From NCBI RefSeq assembly GCF_036347135.1, contig NZ_CP108938.1, forward strand, positions 10,044,001 through 10,108,000: DNA of 64,000 nt, read 5' to 3'. The position numbers were made by a program, and so were the translations under genes. Origin of the DNA: Streptomyces sp. NBC_00775 (GTDB taxonomy: Bacteria > Actinomycetota > Actinomycetes > Streptomycetales > Streptomycetaceae). Of this stretch, positions 9,741-18,719 are shown one piece after another; position 1 is the stretch's first letter; every line of letters starts with the position of its first letter. Under the pieces are notes generated by a model. That model searched no databases and was not told where the DNA came from. It saw nothing but the letters and a program-made list of their open reading frames with translations.

Positions 9741-10889
9741 GTGTCCCTCACCTTCCACTGGTTCCTGCCCACCAACGGCGACAGCCGGCATGTAGTCGGT
9801 GGCGGCCACGGCACCCCTGCCACGGCCACCGGCCGGGACCGGCCGCCGACCGTCGCCTATCTGAGCCAGATCGCCCGCGCCGCCGAGGACCTGGGCTTCG
9901 TCGGTGCGCTCACCCCCACGGGCGCCTGGTGCGAGGACGCCTGGCTGACCACCGCGATGGTCAGCCAGCACACCGAACGGCTGAAGTTCCTGGTCGCCTT
10001 CCGCCCCGGCTTCGTCTCGCCCACGCTCGCCGCGCAGATGGCCTCCACCTTCCAGCGGCAGACCGGTGGACGGCTGCTGCTCAACGTGGTCACCGGCGGC
10101 GAGAGCCACGAGCAGCGTGCCTACGGTGACTTCCTCGACAAGGACGCCCGCTACCGCCGTACCGGCGAATTCCTCCAGATCGTGCGGGACTTGTGGGACG
10201 GCAAGACCGCCGACCTGGCCGGCGAGCACCTCCAGGTCGAGGACGCCAGGCTCGCCAGGGTCCCCGACCCGGTCCCCGAGGTCTACTTCGGCGGTTCCTC
10301 GCCCATCGCCGGAGAAGTCGCCGCCCGCCACGTCGACGTCTACCTCACCTGGGGCGAACCGCCCGCCCAGGTCGCCGAGAAGATCGCCTGGATCCGGGGA
10401 CTGGCGGCGAAGGAGGGGCGTACCCTCCGGTTCGGCATCCGGCTGCACGTCATCACCCGCGACACCTCCGAGCAGGCCTGGACCGAGGCGCACAAACTCC
10501 TCGACGGCTTCGACCCGGAGACCGTGAAGTCGGTCCAGGCGGGGCTCGCGCGCAGCGAGTCGGAGGGTCAGCAGCGGATGCTCGCGCTGCACGGCGGCGG
10601 TCGCGAAGGCGGTCGCGACGGCCTGGAGATCCACCCCAACCTGTGGGCCGGGATCGGCCTGGTCCGCGGCGGCGCGGGTACCGCCCTGGTCGGCAGCCAT
10701 GACGAGGTCGCGGAGCGCATCAAGGAGTACCACGCCCTCGGCATCGACGAGTTCGTGCTCTCCGGCTATCCGCACCTGGAGGAGGCGTACTGGTTCGGCG
10801 AGGGCGTCCTGCCGCGCCTTGCCGCGCAAGGTCTGTGGCAGCACCCGTTCGCGCCCGTGCCTGCCGCGCAGGTGCCCTTCACGAGCTGA
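9741..10889 (+). CDS. ssuD: FMNH2-dependent alkanesulfonate monooxygenase
   Basis: 382 residues, GTG start. Luciferase-like TIM barrel with typical SsuD sequence: MSLTFHWFLPTNGDSR, YLSQIARAAEDLGFVGALTP, FRPGFVSPTLAAQMASTFQR, LLLNVVTGGESHEQRAYGD, VYFGGSSPIAGEVAARHVDVYLTWGEPP. The reaction is oxygenolytic cleavage of C-S bonds in alkanesulfonates, yielding sulfite and an aldehyde for sulfur supply. With the FMN reductase just upstream it forms the two-component enzyme. The ssuABC transporter is not here. Its end overlaps the convergent flavoenzyme gene by 11 bases. Confidence 0.92.
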   Translation: MSLTFHWFLPTNGDSRHVVGGGHGTPATATGRDRPPTVAYLSQIARAAEDLGFVGALTPTGAWCEDAWLTTAMVSQHTERLKFLVAFRPGFVSPTLAAQMASTFQRQTGGRLLLNVVTGGESHEQRAYGDFLDKDARYRRTGEFLQIVRDLWDGKTADLAGEHLQVEDARLARVPDPVPEVYFGGSSPIAGEVAARHVDVYLTWGEPPAQVAEKIAWIRGLAAKEGRTLRFGIRLHVITRDTSEQAWTEAHKLLDGFDPETVKSVQAGLARSESEGQQRMLALHGGGREGGRDGLEIHPNLWAGIGLVRGGAGTALVGSHDEVAERIKEYHALGIDEFVLSGYPHLEEAYWFGEGVLPRLAAQGLWQHPFAPVPAAQVPFTS

Positions 10890-11952
10890 GCGAGCCGGGA
10901 GAGCCGAGCGCACCGAGGTGTGCGCCGCGCACCTCGGCCGTCTGCCCCTGCACCAGCAGGAACATCCCCTCCCGGGCCAGCCGCTGCGCCGGGCTGCCCA
11001 GGTCCATGGACCGCCCGCCACCGGCCACGACCGCCGCGGTCGTGGCCGCCCGCATGACGTCGTACGCCCGTGTCTTGGCGGCCAGTCGCTCCTCGATTCG
11101 CTCGGTCGGTACGGGGTGATCGGCCAGCTGGTACGCCTGCCGTCGCACCTCGTCGAGGCGGGCGCGCAGCACGCGCGCGGTCTCCTTCGCGGCGGGATCG
11201 CCGTCCACCGAATCCAGCAGATCGAGCGCCGACGCCGTGACTCCGAAGACGGCCGGTGAGGCGTTGGTGCTCTTCGGGCGATCGGTGGCCGCCCAGGTCT
11301 GGTACGGGCTGCGCAGGGCGACCGCGTCATCGGGCAGCCACAGTCCGTCCAGCTCCAGCGAGACGGTCCGGGAGGCGGTGAGCGCGGCGAGCCGCATCGG
11401 AGGGGAAGGGCGCAGACCGGGCTGCTCGCGTGCCTCGGTGAACGCGAACAGCGCCTCGTCCGCGTCCGTCACCCCCGCAAGGAGCATCACGTCGTTGAGC
11501 CCCCAGCCCGTGTACCAGGGCACCGTCCCGTCGAAGCGCCAGCCGCCGCGCTCTCGCGTGACCCGGACCGGGATACGGGGATGGGCGCGCAGTTGGGCGT
11601 AGGCGACCCCGGAGAGCAGCTCCCCCTTCGCGAGCGGCCCCAACAGCCGTTCCCGCACGGGAAGTTCACTTCTGGCCAGCGTCATCACCGGCGTGTGGTG
11701 CTGGGTCTGCACGAACCATGTCGAGCAGCACGCCCCGGCCAGGATCTCCGCGGTCTCCCGGGCCACCGAGGCGGGCGCCGCCGCCCCGCCGTACGCGACT
11801 GGCGCGCTCACCCCGAGCAGCCCCGACCGCTTGACCGCCTCGATACTGCTCGCGGGCACGCCCTCCTGGTCCACGCGCTCCGCCTGGGGCGCCAGCACCT
11901 CGGCCGCCAGCAGCCGGGCCCGGGCGACGAGCGGATGCGGTGGGGTGGTCAT
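10879..11952 (-). CDS. Acyl-CoA-dehydrogenase-like flavoprotein (SfnB/DszC type)
   Basis: 357 residues; ATG with GGAG upstream. Acyl-CoA dehydrogenase fold: N-terminal helical domain (VDQEGVPASSIEAVKRSGLLGVSAP), flavin/substrate middle domain (CCSTWFVQTQHHTPV, WRFDGTVPWYTGWGLNDVMLLAGV) and C-terminal helices with GGRSMDLGSPAQRLAREGMF. The catalytic glutamate of true acyl-CoA dehydrogenases is not evident, and sulfur-scavenging gene sets often carry homologs acting as FMNH2-dependent monooxygenases on sulfones or sulfides. Facing ssuD, a role in organosulfur use is plausible (inference). Divergent from the YCII gene. Confidence 0.75.
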   Translation of the reverse strand: MTTPPHPLVARARLLAAEVLAPQAERVDQEGVPASSIEAVKRSGLLGVSAPVAYGGAAAPASVARETAEILAGACCSTWFVQTQHHTPVMTLARSELPVRERLLGPLAKGELLSGVAYAQLRAHPRIPVRVTRERGGWRFDGTVPWYTGWGLNDVMLLAGVTDADEALFAFTEAREQPGLRPSPPMRLAALTASRTVSLELDGLWLPDDAVALRSPYQTWAATDRPKSTNASPAVFGVTASALDLLDSVDGDPAAKETARVLRARLDEVRRQAYQLADHPVPTERIEERLAAKTRAYDVMRAATTAAVVAGGGRSMDLGSPAQRLAREGMFLLVQGQTAEVRGAHLGALGSPGSLSS

Positions 11953-12069
11953 CGAAGGAATCTCCCGTTCTCGTCGTGTGTCGTCGTGGTGTGTGTCGAT
12001 CCGGCGGTCCCGCGTTCGTGTAGTCAGTGAAGACCACCGGGAATGAGAGACCACCGAGGAGGACACCTC

Positions 12070-12423
12070 ATGAAGTACTACCTCTTGAGCGTGATGCAGC
12101 CGCAGGGCGAGCCGCCCGCGCCCGAGGTCCTGGAAGAGATCATGCACAACCTCGATGTCTTCCACGCGGAGCTGCGCGAAGCCGGTGCCTGGGTGTTCGC
12201 CGGAGGACTGCACGGACCGGAGACGGCCACCGTGCTGCGGGCCAGGGACGGAGACGTCCTGGTCACCGACGGCCCGTACACCGAGAGCAAGGAGTACCTG
12301 GGCGGGATCTGCCTGATCAAGGCCCCCGACCTCGACGCGGCGCTCGACTGGGGCCGCAAGGCGACGCTGGCGACCACGCTCCCCATCGAGGTGCGGCCGT
12401 TCATGCACGAAGCCGAGGACTGA
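12070..12423 (+). CDS. YCII-related (DGPF-domain) protein
   Basis: 117 residues, ATG after GAGGAGG. YCII fold: [35 protein letters not shown], and the family signature [15 protein letters not shown] with IEVRPFM at the end. Such genes are the standard neighbour of ECF42 sigma factors, which follows at once: the stop TGA and the next ATG share one base (TGATG). The protein probably senses or modulates a signal for that sigma factor, since ECF42 lacks a classical anti-sigma factor (family knowledge). Confidence 0.9.
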   Translation: MKYYLLSVMQPQGEPPAPEVLEEIMHNLDVFHAELREAGAWVFAGGLHGPETATVLRARDGDVLVTDGPYTESKEYLGGICLIKAPDLDAALDWGRKATLATTLPIEVRPFMHEAED

Positions 12424-13622
12424 TGGCGGCCACCGCCGCGGAGATCGAGGCCGTCTTCCGCGCGGAGTACGGCCGCGCGGTCGCCGTCCTCATCCGCTTC
12501 CTCGGCGACATCGACCTCGCCGAGGAAGCCGTCCAGGACGCCTTCACCACGGCCGTGCGGAAGTGGCCGGAGACCGGCATACCGCCGAGCCCCGCCGGGT
12601 GGATCATCACCACCGCCCGGAACCGGGCCGTCGACCGGCTGCGCCGCGAGTCCACGCGAGAGGCCCGGCACGCCGAGGCCGCCCAGCTGTACGCGCAGGA
12701 CGAACCGCCCGAGGAGGGTCCCGTGCGCGACGACCGGCTCCGCCTGATCTTCACCTGCTGCCACCCCGCACTCGCCACCCAGGCCCAGGTCGCCCTCACC
12801 CTGAGACTCCTCGGCGGCCTGACCACCCCGCAGATCGCCCGCGCCTTCCTGGTCCCCGAGCCCACGATGGCCCAGCGGATCGTGCGAGCCAAGGCCAAGA
12901 TCCGCGACGCCCGTATCCCGTACCGCATCCCGCGCGACGCCGACCTCCCGGACCGCGTCAAGGGCGTGCTGGCGGTCGTCTACCTCATCTTCAACGAGGG
13001 GTACGGCGGCCGTGAGGACCTCTGCGCCGAGGCCCTCCGCCTGGGCCGCCTCCTGGCCGAACTCATGCCGGACGAGCCCGAGGCCCTCGGCCTGCTCGCG
13101 CTGATGCTCCTCATCGAGTCCCGCCGGCCCGCCCGCGCGACACCCGACGGCGACCTGGTCCTCCTCTCGGACCAGGACCGCTCCCTGTGGGACCGCGAAC
13201 CGATCACCGAGGGCCAGTCACTCGTACGCCAGTGCCTGCGCCGCAACCAGCCCGGCCCCTACCAGATCCAGGCCGCGATCAACGCCGTACACAGCGACGC
13301 CCCGACCGCGGCCACCACGGACTGGGGCCAGATCCTCCAGCTGTACGACCAGCTCATGGCCCTCGCCCCCAGCCCGGTCGTCGCCCTCAACCGCGCCGTC
13401 GCGGTGGCCGAGGTCGAGGGGCCGGAGCGGGCCCTCACCCTCGTCGACGCGCTCGACCTGGACGGCTACCACGCCTTCCACGCCGTACGCGCGGATCTGT
13501 TGCGGCGTCTCGGCCGCCGCGGCGAGGCCGTGAAGGCGTACGAGGCGGCCATCGCGCTCACCGAGAGCACGGCGGAGCGCGCCTACCTCGAACGGACGCG
13601 CGCCGCGCTCGCATCAGCCTGA
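12423..13622 (+). CDS. ECF42-group RNA polymerase sigma factor with TPR-like extension
   Basis: 399 residues. Sigma region 2 ([34 protein letters not shown]) and region 4 ([37 protein letters not shown]) fill the first 180 residues. The C-terminal 220 residues carry the SnoaL-free, TPR-like ECF42 extension: [20 protein letters not shown], HFAxN-like segment [39 protein letters not shown]42 extensions are needed for activity. Translationally coupled to the YCII gene. It ends one base before the convergent urtE stop. Confidence 0.92.
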   Translation: MAATAAEIEAVFRAEYGRAVAVLIRFLGDIDLAEEAVQDAFTTAVRKWPETGIPPSPAGWIITTARNRAVDRLRRESTREARHAEAAQLYAQDEPPEEGPVRDDRLRLIFTCCHPALATQAQVALTLRLLGGLTTPQIARAFLVPEPTMAQRIVRAKAKIRDARIPYRIPRDADLPDRVKGVLAVVYLIFNEGYGGREDLCAEALRLGRLLAELMPDEPEALGLLALMLLIESRRPARATPDGDLVLLSDQDRSLWDREPITEGQSLVRQCLRRNQPGPYQIQAAINAVHSDAPTAATTDWGQILQLYDQLMALAPSPVVALNRAVAVAEVEGPERALTLVDALDLDGYHAFHAVRADLLRRLGRRGEAVKAYEAAIALTESTAERAYLERTRAALASA

Positions 13623-13623
13623 G

Positions 13624-14316
13624 TCAGACGCTGAGTGCCTCCCGGACGGACCGTTCGGCGTCCTGTCCGCCCTCGCCGGACGAGGTGACCCGGCCGGCCT
13701 CCAGGACGTAGTAGCGCTGCGCCGCCCGCATCGCGAAGCCGACGTGCTGCTCGACCAGGAGCACCGAGAGGCCGCCGCGGGCGGCCAGGGCGAGGATCGT
13801 CTCCTCGATCTCGGCGACGACGGAAGGCTGGATGCCCTCGGTGGGCTCGTCCAGAAGGAGGATCCGAGGCTCCGTCACCAGGGCGCGGGCGATGGCGAGT
13901 TGCTGGCGCTGACCGCCGGAGAGCAGGCCCGCGCGGCGGGTCGAGAGCGCGCGCAGCGCGGGGAACAGGTCCAGCGCCTCGGCGATCGCCTCCTTGCCGC
14001 GTTTGCGCCCGTCCGCGACGAGTTGGAGGTTCTCGGCGGTCGTGAGGTGCGGGAAGGCCTGCTGGCCCTGCGGGACGTAGGCCATGCCGCGCGCCACCCG
14101 CTCGTGGGGCTTGCGGCGGGTGATGTCCTCGCCGTCGAGGCGGACGGCGCCGCTCTGCGGGGTGAGCAGTCCGACGGCGGCCCGCAGCAGGGTGCTCTTG
14201 CCCGCGCCGTTGTGTCCCAGCACGGCGGCCACGCCGTCCTTCGGCACCTCGACAGTGACCCCGTGCAGGACGGTGCTGCGGTGGTAGCCGACGCGGACGT
14301 TGTCGATCTCCAGCAT
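13624..14316 (-). CDS. urtE: Urea ABC transporter, ATP-binding subunit UrtE
   Basis: 230 residues, LivF-like ATPase. Walker A GHNGAGKSTLL (about 33-43), signature LSGGQRQQLAIARAL, Walker B ILLLDEPTEGIQPSVV, H-loop LLVEQHVGFA. EGIQPSVVAEIEE is typical of UrtE as opposed to branched-chain amino-acid LivF. Last gene of the urt operon; its ATG overlaps the urtD stop by one base. Urease genes are not in the window. Confidence 0.93.
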   Translation of the reverse strand: MLEIDNVRVGYHRSTVLHGVTVEVPKDGVAAVLGHNGAGKSTLLRAAVGLLTPQSGAVRLDGEDITRRKPHERVARGMAYVPQGQQAFPHLTTAENLQLVADGRKRGKEAIAEALDLFPALRALSTRRAGLLSGGQRQQLAIARALVTEPRILLLDEPTEGIQPSVVAEIEETILALAARGGLSVLLVEQHVGFAMRAAQRYYVLEAGRVTSSGEGGQDAERSVREALSV

Positions 14317-15146
14317 CACGCCTCCTGTACGGCGGCCGGGGCCGCGGTGTCGCGTACCTCCTCGGCGGCCGTGTGCCCGAGGTACACCTCCTGCACCTTC
14401 GGATCCGCCTGCACCTCGGCCACCGTCCCCTCGCTCAGCACCTTGCCCCCGTGCAGCACGCTGACGCTGCGCGCGAAGGAGCGCATGAAGTCCATGTCGT
14501 GCTCGATGACGACCACCGTGCGCTCCTGGCTGATGAGCTCCAACAGCTCGCCGGTGGCCTGCCGTTCGTCGTGGCTCATGCCCGCGACCGGCTCGTCGAG
14601 CAGCAGCAGCCGTACGTCCTGCACGAGCAGCATGCCGATCTCCAGCCACTGCTTCTGGCCGTGCGCGAGCGTCCCGGCCGGGCTGTCGGCGAGGTCCGTC
14701 AGACCCACCGTCTCCAGGGCGCGCGCGACGGACTCCGGAACGCTCTTGCGGCGGCGCAGCATGGTCAGCGCGCCCCGGCCCGCGCCCGCCGCGATGTCCA
14801 GGTTCTGAAGGACCGTCAACTCCTCGAAGACGGTGGCGGTCTGGAAGGTCCGGCCGATCCCCGAGCGGGCGATCCTGTGCACGCTGCGGCCGAGGATGTC
14901 CTCGCCCCCGAAGCGCACCGATCCCTCCGCCTTCACCAGGCCGGTGACCGCGTCGACCAGGGTCGTCTTGCCGGCGCCGTTCGGCCCGATGAGGAAGCGC
15001 AGATCGCCCGGCCGTACGTCGAGGTCGACTCCGTCGACGGCCGTGAACCCGTCGAAGGACACCCGCAGTTGGCGTATCTCAAGACCCGAGGGCCCAAGGC
15101 CCGAAGACTTCAGACCCGAAGGCTCGATACCCGAAAGCTCAGTCAT
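14316..15146 (-). CDS. urtD: Urea ABC transporter, ATP-binding subunit UrtD
   Basis: 276 residues, LivG-like. Walker A IGPNGAGKTTL, Walker B LLLLDEPVAGM, and the UrtD-typical degenerate signature LAHGQKQWLEIGMLL in place of LSGGQ. The N-terminus carries an unusual low-complexity stretch of short SG-L/I-P/E repeats (SGIEPSGLKSSGLGPSGLE, residues 5-23), reflecting near-identical DNA repeats, probably replication-slippage products. The start overlaps the urtC stop by 4 bases (ATGA). Confidence 0.93.
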   Translation of the reverse strand: MTELSGIEPSGLKSSGLGPSGLEIRQLRVSFDGFTAVDGVDLDVRPGDLRFLIGPNGAGKTTLVDAVTGLVKAEGSVRFGGEDILGRSVHRIARSGIGRTFQTATVFEELTVLQNLDIAAGAGRGALTMLRRRKSVPESVARALETVGLTDLADSPAGTLAHGQKQWLEIGMLLVQDVRLLLLDEPVAGMSHDERQATGELLELISQERTVVVIEHDMDFMRSFARSVSVLHGGKVLSEGTVAEVQADPKVQEVYLGHTAAEEVRDTAAPAAVQEA

Positions 15147-16258
15147 GCCGCGTCTCCAGCGAGTGCTTGGTTCGACCTGCGCCGCCGCACGATCCCCACC
15201 AGTGAGGCGAGACCGCCCGGCAGGAACGCCAGGGCCACGATGAACAGCAGCCCCTGGAAGTACGTCCAGGCCGCGGGGAACTCCTCCGACAGTGCCGTCT
15301 TGGCCCAGGCGACGCCGACCGCGCCGAGCACCGCGCCCACCAGGCTCGCCCGCCCGCCGACCGCGGCGCCGATGACGAGTTCGATGGACGGCACGATGCC
15401 GATCAGTGCGGGGGAGATGATGCCGACCGCGGGCACGAACAGCGCCCCCGCGAGCCCGGCCATGCCCGCCGCCACCACGTACGCGACGAGCTTCACGTTC
15501 GCCGGGTTGTAGCCGAGGAAGCGCACCCGCTCCTCCGAGTCCCGTACGGCGACCAGGAGTTCGCCGTAGCGGCTGTGGATGAGCTGGCGGGCCAGGGCGA
15601 TCAGCAGGAGCAGGGCCGCGGCGATGACGAAGTACACCATCCGCTGGTTGACCGGGTCGTTGAGGTCGTAGCCGAAGAAGCCCTGGATGTCGGTGAGACC
15701 GTTGGTGCCGCCGGTTGTGGCCTGCTGGCCGATCAGCCAGATCGCGAAGGCCGCGGCGAGCGCCTGGCTGAGGATCGCGAAGTACGCGCCCTTGACCCGG
15801 CGCCGGAAGATGAACGATCCGAGGATCGCCGCGACGGCCATCGGCAGCAGTACGGTCGCCGCGAGCGCGAAGCCCGGGTTCGCGAACGGCCGCCACCACC
15901 ACGGCAGTTCGGAGGCGGTGCCGTACAGCTGCATGAAGTCGGGGACCTGGCCGGGACCCGCGTCCGCGATCTTCAGATGCATCGCCATGGCGTAGCCGCC
16001 GAGCCCGAAGAACACCCCCTGCCCGAGCGTCAGCAGCCCGCCGCGGCCCCAGGCCAGACAGATGCCGACCGCGACCATGGCGGTGCACAGGTACTTGGCG
16101 AGCAGGCCGAGCCGGAAGTCGGAGAGCGCGAGCGGGGCGACGGCGAAGAGCACGACGGCACCCGCGGCGAAACCGGCCGCCGTACGCGTCGCGGCGAACC
16201 GGCCCTTGACGCCGGTGAGTTGCTTCGGCTTCGTGGCGACAGGAGTGGTGGTGGTCAT
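15143..16258 (-). CDS. urtC: Urea ABC transporter, permease UrtC
   Basis: 371 residues, LivM-like permease with about ten hydrophobic segments. Family motifs: CLAWGRGGLLTLGQGVFFGLGGYAMAM, NGLTDIQGFFGYDLND, FLGYNPANVKLVAYVVAAGMAGLAGALFVP, GGRASLVGAVLGA. Start is the ATG of MTTTTPVATK, 4 bases into the urtB end. UrtB and UrtC form the heteromeric membrane pore for urea. Confidence 0.93.
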   Translation of the reverse strand: MTTTTPVATKPKQLTGVKGRFAATRTAAGFAAGAVVLFAVAPLALSDFRLGLLAKYLCTAMVAVGICLAWGRGGLLTLGQGVFFGLGGYAMAMHLKIADAGPGQVPDFMQLYGTASELPWWWRPFANPGFALAATVLLPMAVAAILGSFIFRRRVKGAYFAILSQALAAAFAIWLIGQQATTGGTNGLTDIQGFFGYDLNDPVNQRMVYFVIAAALLLLIALARQLIHSRYGELLVAVRDSEERVRFLGYNPANVKLVAYVVAAGMAGLAGALFVPAVGIISPALIGIVPSIELVIGAAVGGRASLVGAVLGAVGVAWAKTALSEEFPAAWTYFQGLLFIVALAFLPGGLASLVGIVRRRRSNQALAGDAA

Positions 16259-17151
16259 ACGAGACTCCTCGTGCGCAGCGTGTACAGCCCCTGGGGCCGC
16301 CACTGGAGGAACGCGACGATGGCCACGAGGACCAGCACCTTCGCGACGCTGACGGTGGTGGAGTACTCCAGGACGGACTGCAGCACACCCAGCACGAAGG
16401 CGACGATCACACTGCCCTTGAGCTGGCCGATACCGCCGACCACGATCACCAGGAAGGCGTCGATGATGACGTTGGTGCCCATCGTGGGCCCGATCGGACC
16501 GACCAGCGTCAGCGCGACCCCGGCGACTCCGGCGAGCCCCGAACCGATGAAGAACGCGGTGCGGTCGACGCGACCGGTGGAGATGCCGGACACCTCGGCC
16601 AGGTCCCGGTTCTGCACGACGGCGCGGATGCGGCGCCCGAGCGGCGTCAGCCGCAGCGTCAGCGACAGTGCCACGACCGCCGCGATCGCCAGCCCCAGAA
16701 TGAACAGACGGTTGTTGGCGAAGGTGAGCGGGTCGTCGCCGCCGATGACGGTGATGTGCCCGGTGAGTACGTCAGGCGCGCGGGTCTGCACATTCGGCGC
16801 GCCGAAGATGTCACGGGCGAGCTGCTGAAGCATCAGCGAAACGCCCCATGTGACGAGAAGCGTGTCGAGGGGACGGAGGTACAGGCGGCGAATGAGCAGC
16901 CATTCCAGCAGCGCGCCGAGAGCACCCGAGACGAGAAAAGCGACGGGCAGCGCGACGATCAGCGAAATTCCTGCGCTGGAAATGGACTTCTGGAGTACGT
17001 AGGTGGTGTAGGCGCCGGCCATGATGAACTCGCCATGGGCCATGTTGATGACATTCATCTGGCCGAAGGTGAGCGAGAGGCCGAGCGCGATGAGCAGCAG
17101 AACGGCACCGATGCTGATACCGGTGAACATCTGCCCGAGGATCACGGTCAT
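16255..17151 (-). CDS. urtB: Urea ABC transporter, permease UrtB
   Basis: 298 residues, LivH-like permease, starting GQMFTGISIGAVLLLIALGL followed by TFGQMNVINMAHGEFIMAGAYTTY, the diagnostic MAHGE motif, and WGVSLMLQQLARDIFGAPNVQ typical of UrtB. A 64-base gap with a strong hairpin separates it from urtA; downstream genes overlap by 1-4 bases, so urtBCDE form one translationally coupled unit. Confidence 0.93.
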   Translation of the reverse strand: MTVILGQMFTGISIGAVLLLIALGLSLTFGQMNVINMAHGEFIMAGAYTTYVLQKSISSAGISLIVALPVAFLVSGALGALLEWLLIRRLYLRPLDTLLVTWGVSLMLQQLARDIFGAPNVQTRAPDVLTGHITVIGGDDPLTFANNRLFILGLAIAAVVALSLTLRLTPLGRRIRAVVQNRDLAEVSGISTGRVDRTAFFIGSGLAGVAGVALTLVGPIGPTMGTNVIIDAFLVIVVGGIGQLKGSVIVAFVLGVLQSVLEYSTTVSVAKVLVLVAIVAFLQWRPQGLYTLRTRSLV

Positions 17152-17174
17152 GCGGCGGCTCCGGGGAGGCGGGA

Positions 17175-17205
17175 CGCGGGGGCCTCGACGTGTGAGGCCC
17201 CCGCG
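17175..17205 (-). terminator. Intra-operon hairpin between urtA and urtB
   Basis: CGCGGGGGCCTC (17175-17186) and GAGGCCCCCGCG (17194-17205) pair over 12 bp with a 7-base loop, placed right after the urtA stop. There is no T-run. Such stems behind binding-protein genes act as partial terminators or 3' stabilisers, keeping UrtA in excess over the membrane subunits. Confidence 0.7.
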
Positions 17206-17215
17206 TGACGGGTGA

Positions 17216-18472
17216 TCAGGAGAGGCCGGAGGCCCAGGAGTAGCCCTTCAGGAACGGGTCCGGCTTGATCGGCTTGCCGGAGTCCCAGACCTGCTTGATC
17301 AGACCGTCGGAGCCGATCTTGCCGATGCGCGCGGTCTTGTAGATGTGCTGGCTCGCGCCGTCGACGGTGACCTTGCCCTCGGGAGCGTCGAAGGTGATGC
17401 CGTCGGAGGCCGCCTTCACCTTCTCGGGGTCGAAGGACTTCGCCTTCTCGACCATCGCCTTCCACAGGTAGACCGAGGTGTACGCGGCCTCCATCGGGTC
17501 ACTGGTCGGCTTGTCCTGGCCGTACTTGGCCTTGTACGCCTTCACGAACTTGGTGTTCGCCGCGCCCGCGGTCGTCTGGTAGTAGTTCCAGGCCGTCAAC
17601 TGGCCCGCCAGGTACTGCGATCCGATCGACTTGACCTCCTCCTCGGCGATCGACACCGAGACCACCGGCATGCTCTTGGCGGTCAGGCCCGCGGACTTGT
17701 ACTCCTTGAAGAAGGCCACGTTCGAGTCGCCGTTGAGGGTGTTGAAGACCGCGTCCGCCTTGGACGCCTTCACCTTGTTGGCGATCGTGCTGAACTCCGT
17801 GGAGCCCAGCGGGGCGTAGTCCTCGCCGAGGACCGTCATGCCGTTGGCCTTCGCGTACGCCTTGATCTCCTTGTTGGCGGTGCGCGGGAAGACGTAGTCG
17901 CTGCCGACCAGGTAGATCTTCTTCTTGCCCTGGCTCTTGAGGTAGTCGAGGGCCGGGATGATCTGCTGGTTGGTGGTCGCGCCCGTGTAGAAGATGTACG
18001 GGGATTCCTCAAGTCCCTCGTACTGCACGGGGTAGAAGAGCAGCGACTTGTTCTTCTCGAAGACCGGCTTGACGGCCTTGCGGCTGGCGGAGGTCCAGCA
18101 GCCGAAGGTGGCCGCGACCCGGTCCTCCTTGATCAGCTTCTGTGCCTTCTCCGCGAAGGTCGGCCAGTCGGAGGCGCCGTCCTCGCTGATCGGCTTGATC
18201 TTCTTGCCGAGCACTCCGCCCGAGGCGTTGATCTCGTCGATCGCCAGCTTCAGCGAGTCGCGTACGGTCACCTCGCTGATCGCCATCGTGCCGGACAGCG
18301 AGTTGAGCAGGCCGACCTTGACGGTGTCGCCGCTGACGTCCGCCTGGGCGGCCTTGTCGGACGTACCGCCCGCGTTGGTCTTGGCGCCGCACGCGGAGAG
18401 CGCGACGACCGCCGCGAGCGCGGCGGCACCGGCCACCATCCGGCGTCGGAGAATACTGGAACCGCTGGACAA
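17216..18472 (-). CDS. urtA: Urea ABC transporter, substrate-binding lipoprotein UrtA
   Basis: About 418 residues. I prefer the TTG preceded by GAGGGGG at 5-base spacing; an upstream in-frame TTG (18502) directly abuts AGGAGG with no room for the ribosome. Signal: [23 protein letters not shown], lipobox LSAC. The mature part is a type-I periplasmic-binding fold with UrtA features: [76 protein letters not shown]. It binds urea at the cell surface and delivers it to UrtBC. Upstream GAAAC-type repeats suggest nitrogen control by GlnR. Confidence 0.92.
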   Translation of the reverse strand: MSSGSSILRRRMVAGAAALAAVVALSACGAKTNAGGTSDKAAQADVSGDTVKVGLLNSLSGTMAISEVTVRDSLKLAIDEINASGGVLGKKIKPISEDGASDWPTFAEKAQKLIKEDRVAATFGCWTSASRKAVKPVFEKNKSLLFYPVQYEGLEESPYIFYTGATTNQQIIPALDYLKSQGKKKIYLVGSDYVFPRTANKEIKAYAKANGMTVLGEDYAPLGSTEFSTIANKVKASKADAVFNTLNGDSNVAFFKEYKSAGLTAKSMPVVSVSIAEEEVKSIGSQYLAGQLTAWNYYQTTAGAANTKFVKAYKAKYGQDKPTSDPMEAAYTSVYLWKAMVEKAKSFDPEKVKAASDGITFDAPEGKVTVDGASQHIYKTARIGKIGSDGLIKQVWDSGKPIKPDPFLKGYSWASGLS

Positions 18473-18538
18473 AAGAACCCCCTCGGGCTGTGGAGGAGAC
18501 AACCTCCTGAAGTGCGGTCCACAGCCTCAAGTCACCCT

Positions 18539-18565
18539 GTTTCCAAGGTGTTTCGCGATACTTTC
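18539..18565 (-). promoter_or_regulatory. Candidate GlnR-type box upstream of urtA
   Basis: On the minus strand three pentamers GAAAG, GAAAC, GAAAC lie at 11-bp intervals, separated by six bases each; the GlnR consensus is gTnAC-n6-GaAAC repeats. A further GAAAG-n6-GAAAG pair lies upstream (18594-18609). The GTnAC half is imperfect, so this is suggestive only, but nitrogen control of urea uptake is expected. Confidence 0.45.
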
Positions 18566-18617
18566 CCGGCGGTATCTTCCCGCTCTCATCAAGCTTTCAC
18601 GGGACTTTCGCGGGGCA

Positions 18618-18674
18618 ACAAAAAATGCCCGGGGCGGAATTCGTCACCTGAATTCACAATTCGCCCGAGGCATT
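18618..18674 (-). terminator. Intrinsic terminator after amiC-like gene
   Basis: On the minus strand AATGCC-TCGGGCGAATT (18674-18658) pairs with AATTCCGCCCCGGGCATT (18641-18624), 15-16 pairs with two bulges, followed at once by TTTTTTG. This is a textbook stem plus U-tract, rare in such GC-rich DNA. It ends the upstream binding-protein transcript before the urt operon. Confidence 0.75.
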
Positions 18675-18719
18675 CTAATTACTTCCTGTGGGAAGTATCT
18701 TGGCGGGGGAGTGGCCCTG

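Noticed and set aside
9432..11330. 632-codon minus ORF opposite the ssu genes
   Set aside because: It is an antisense shadow of ssuE/ssuD, with low-complexity Arg/Gly translation and no family similarity.
14316..16388. Single 690-residue minus ORF covering urtD and part of urtC
   Set aside because: The first 400 codons are an out-of-frame shadow of urtC; only the UrtD part from 15146 is real.
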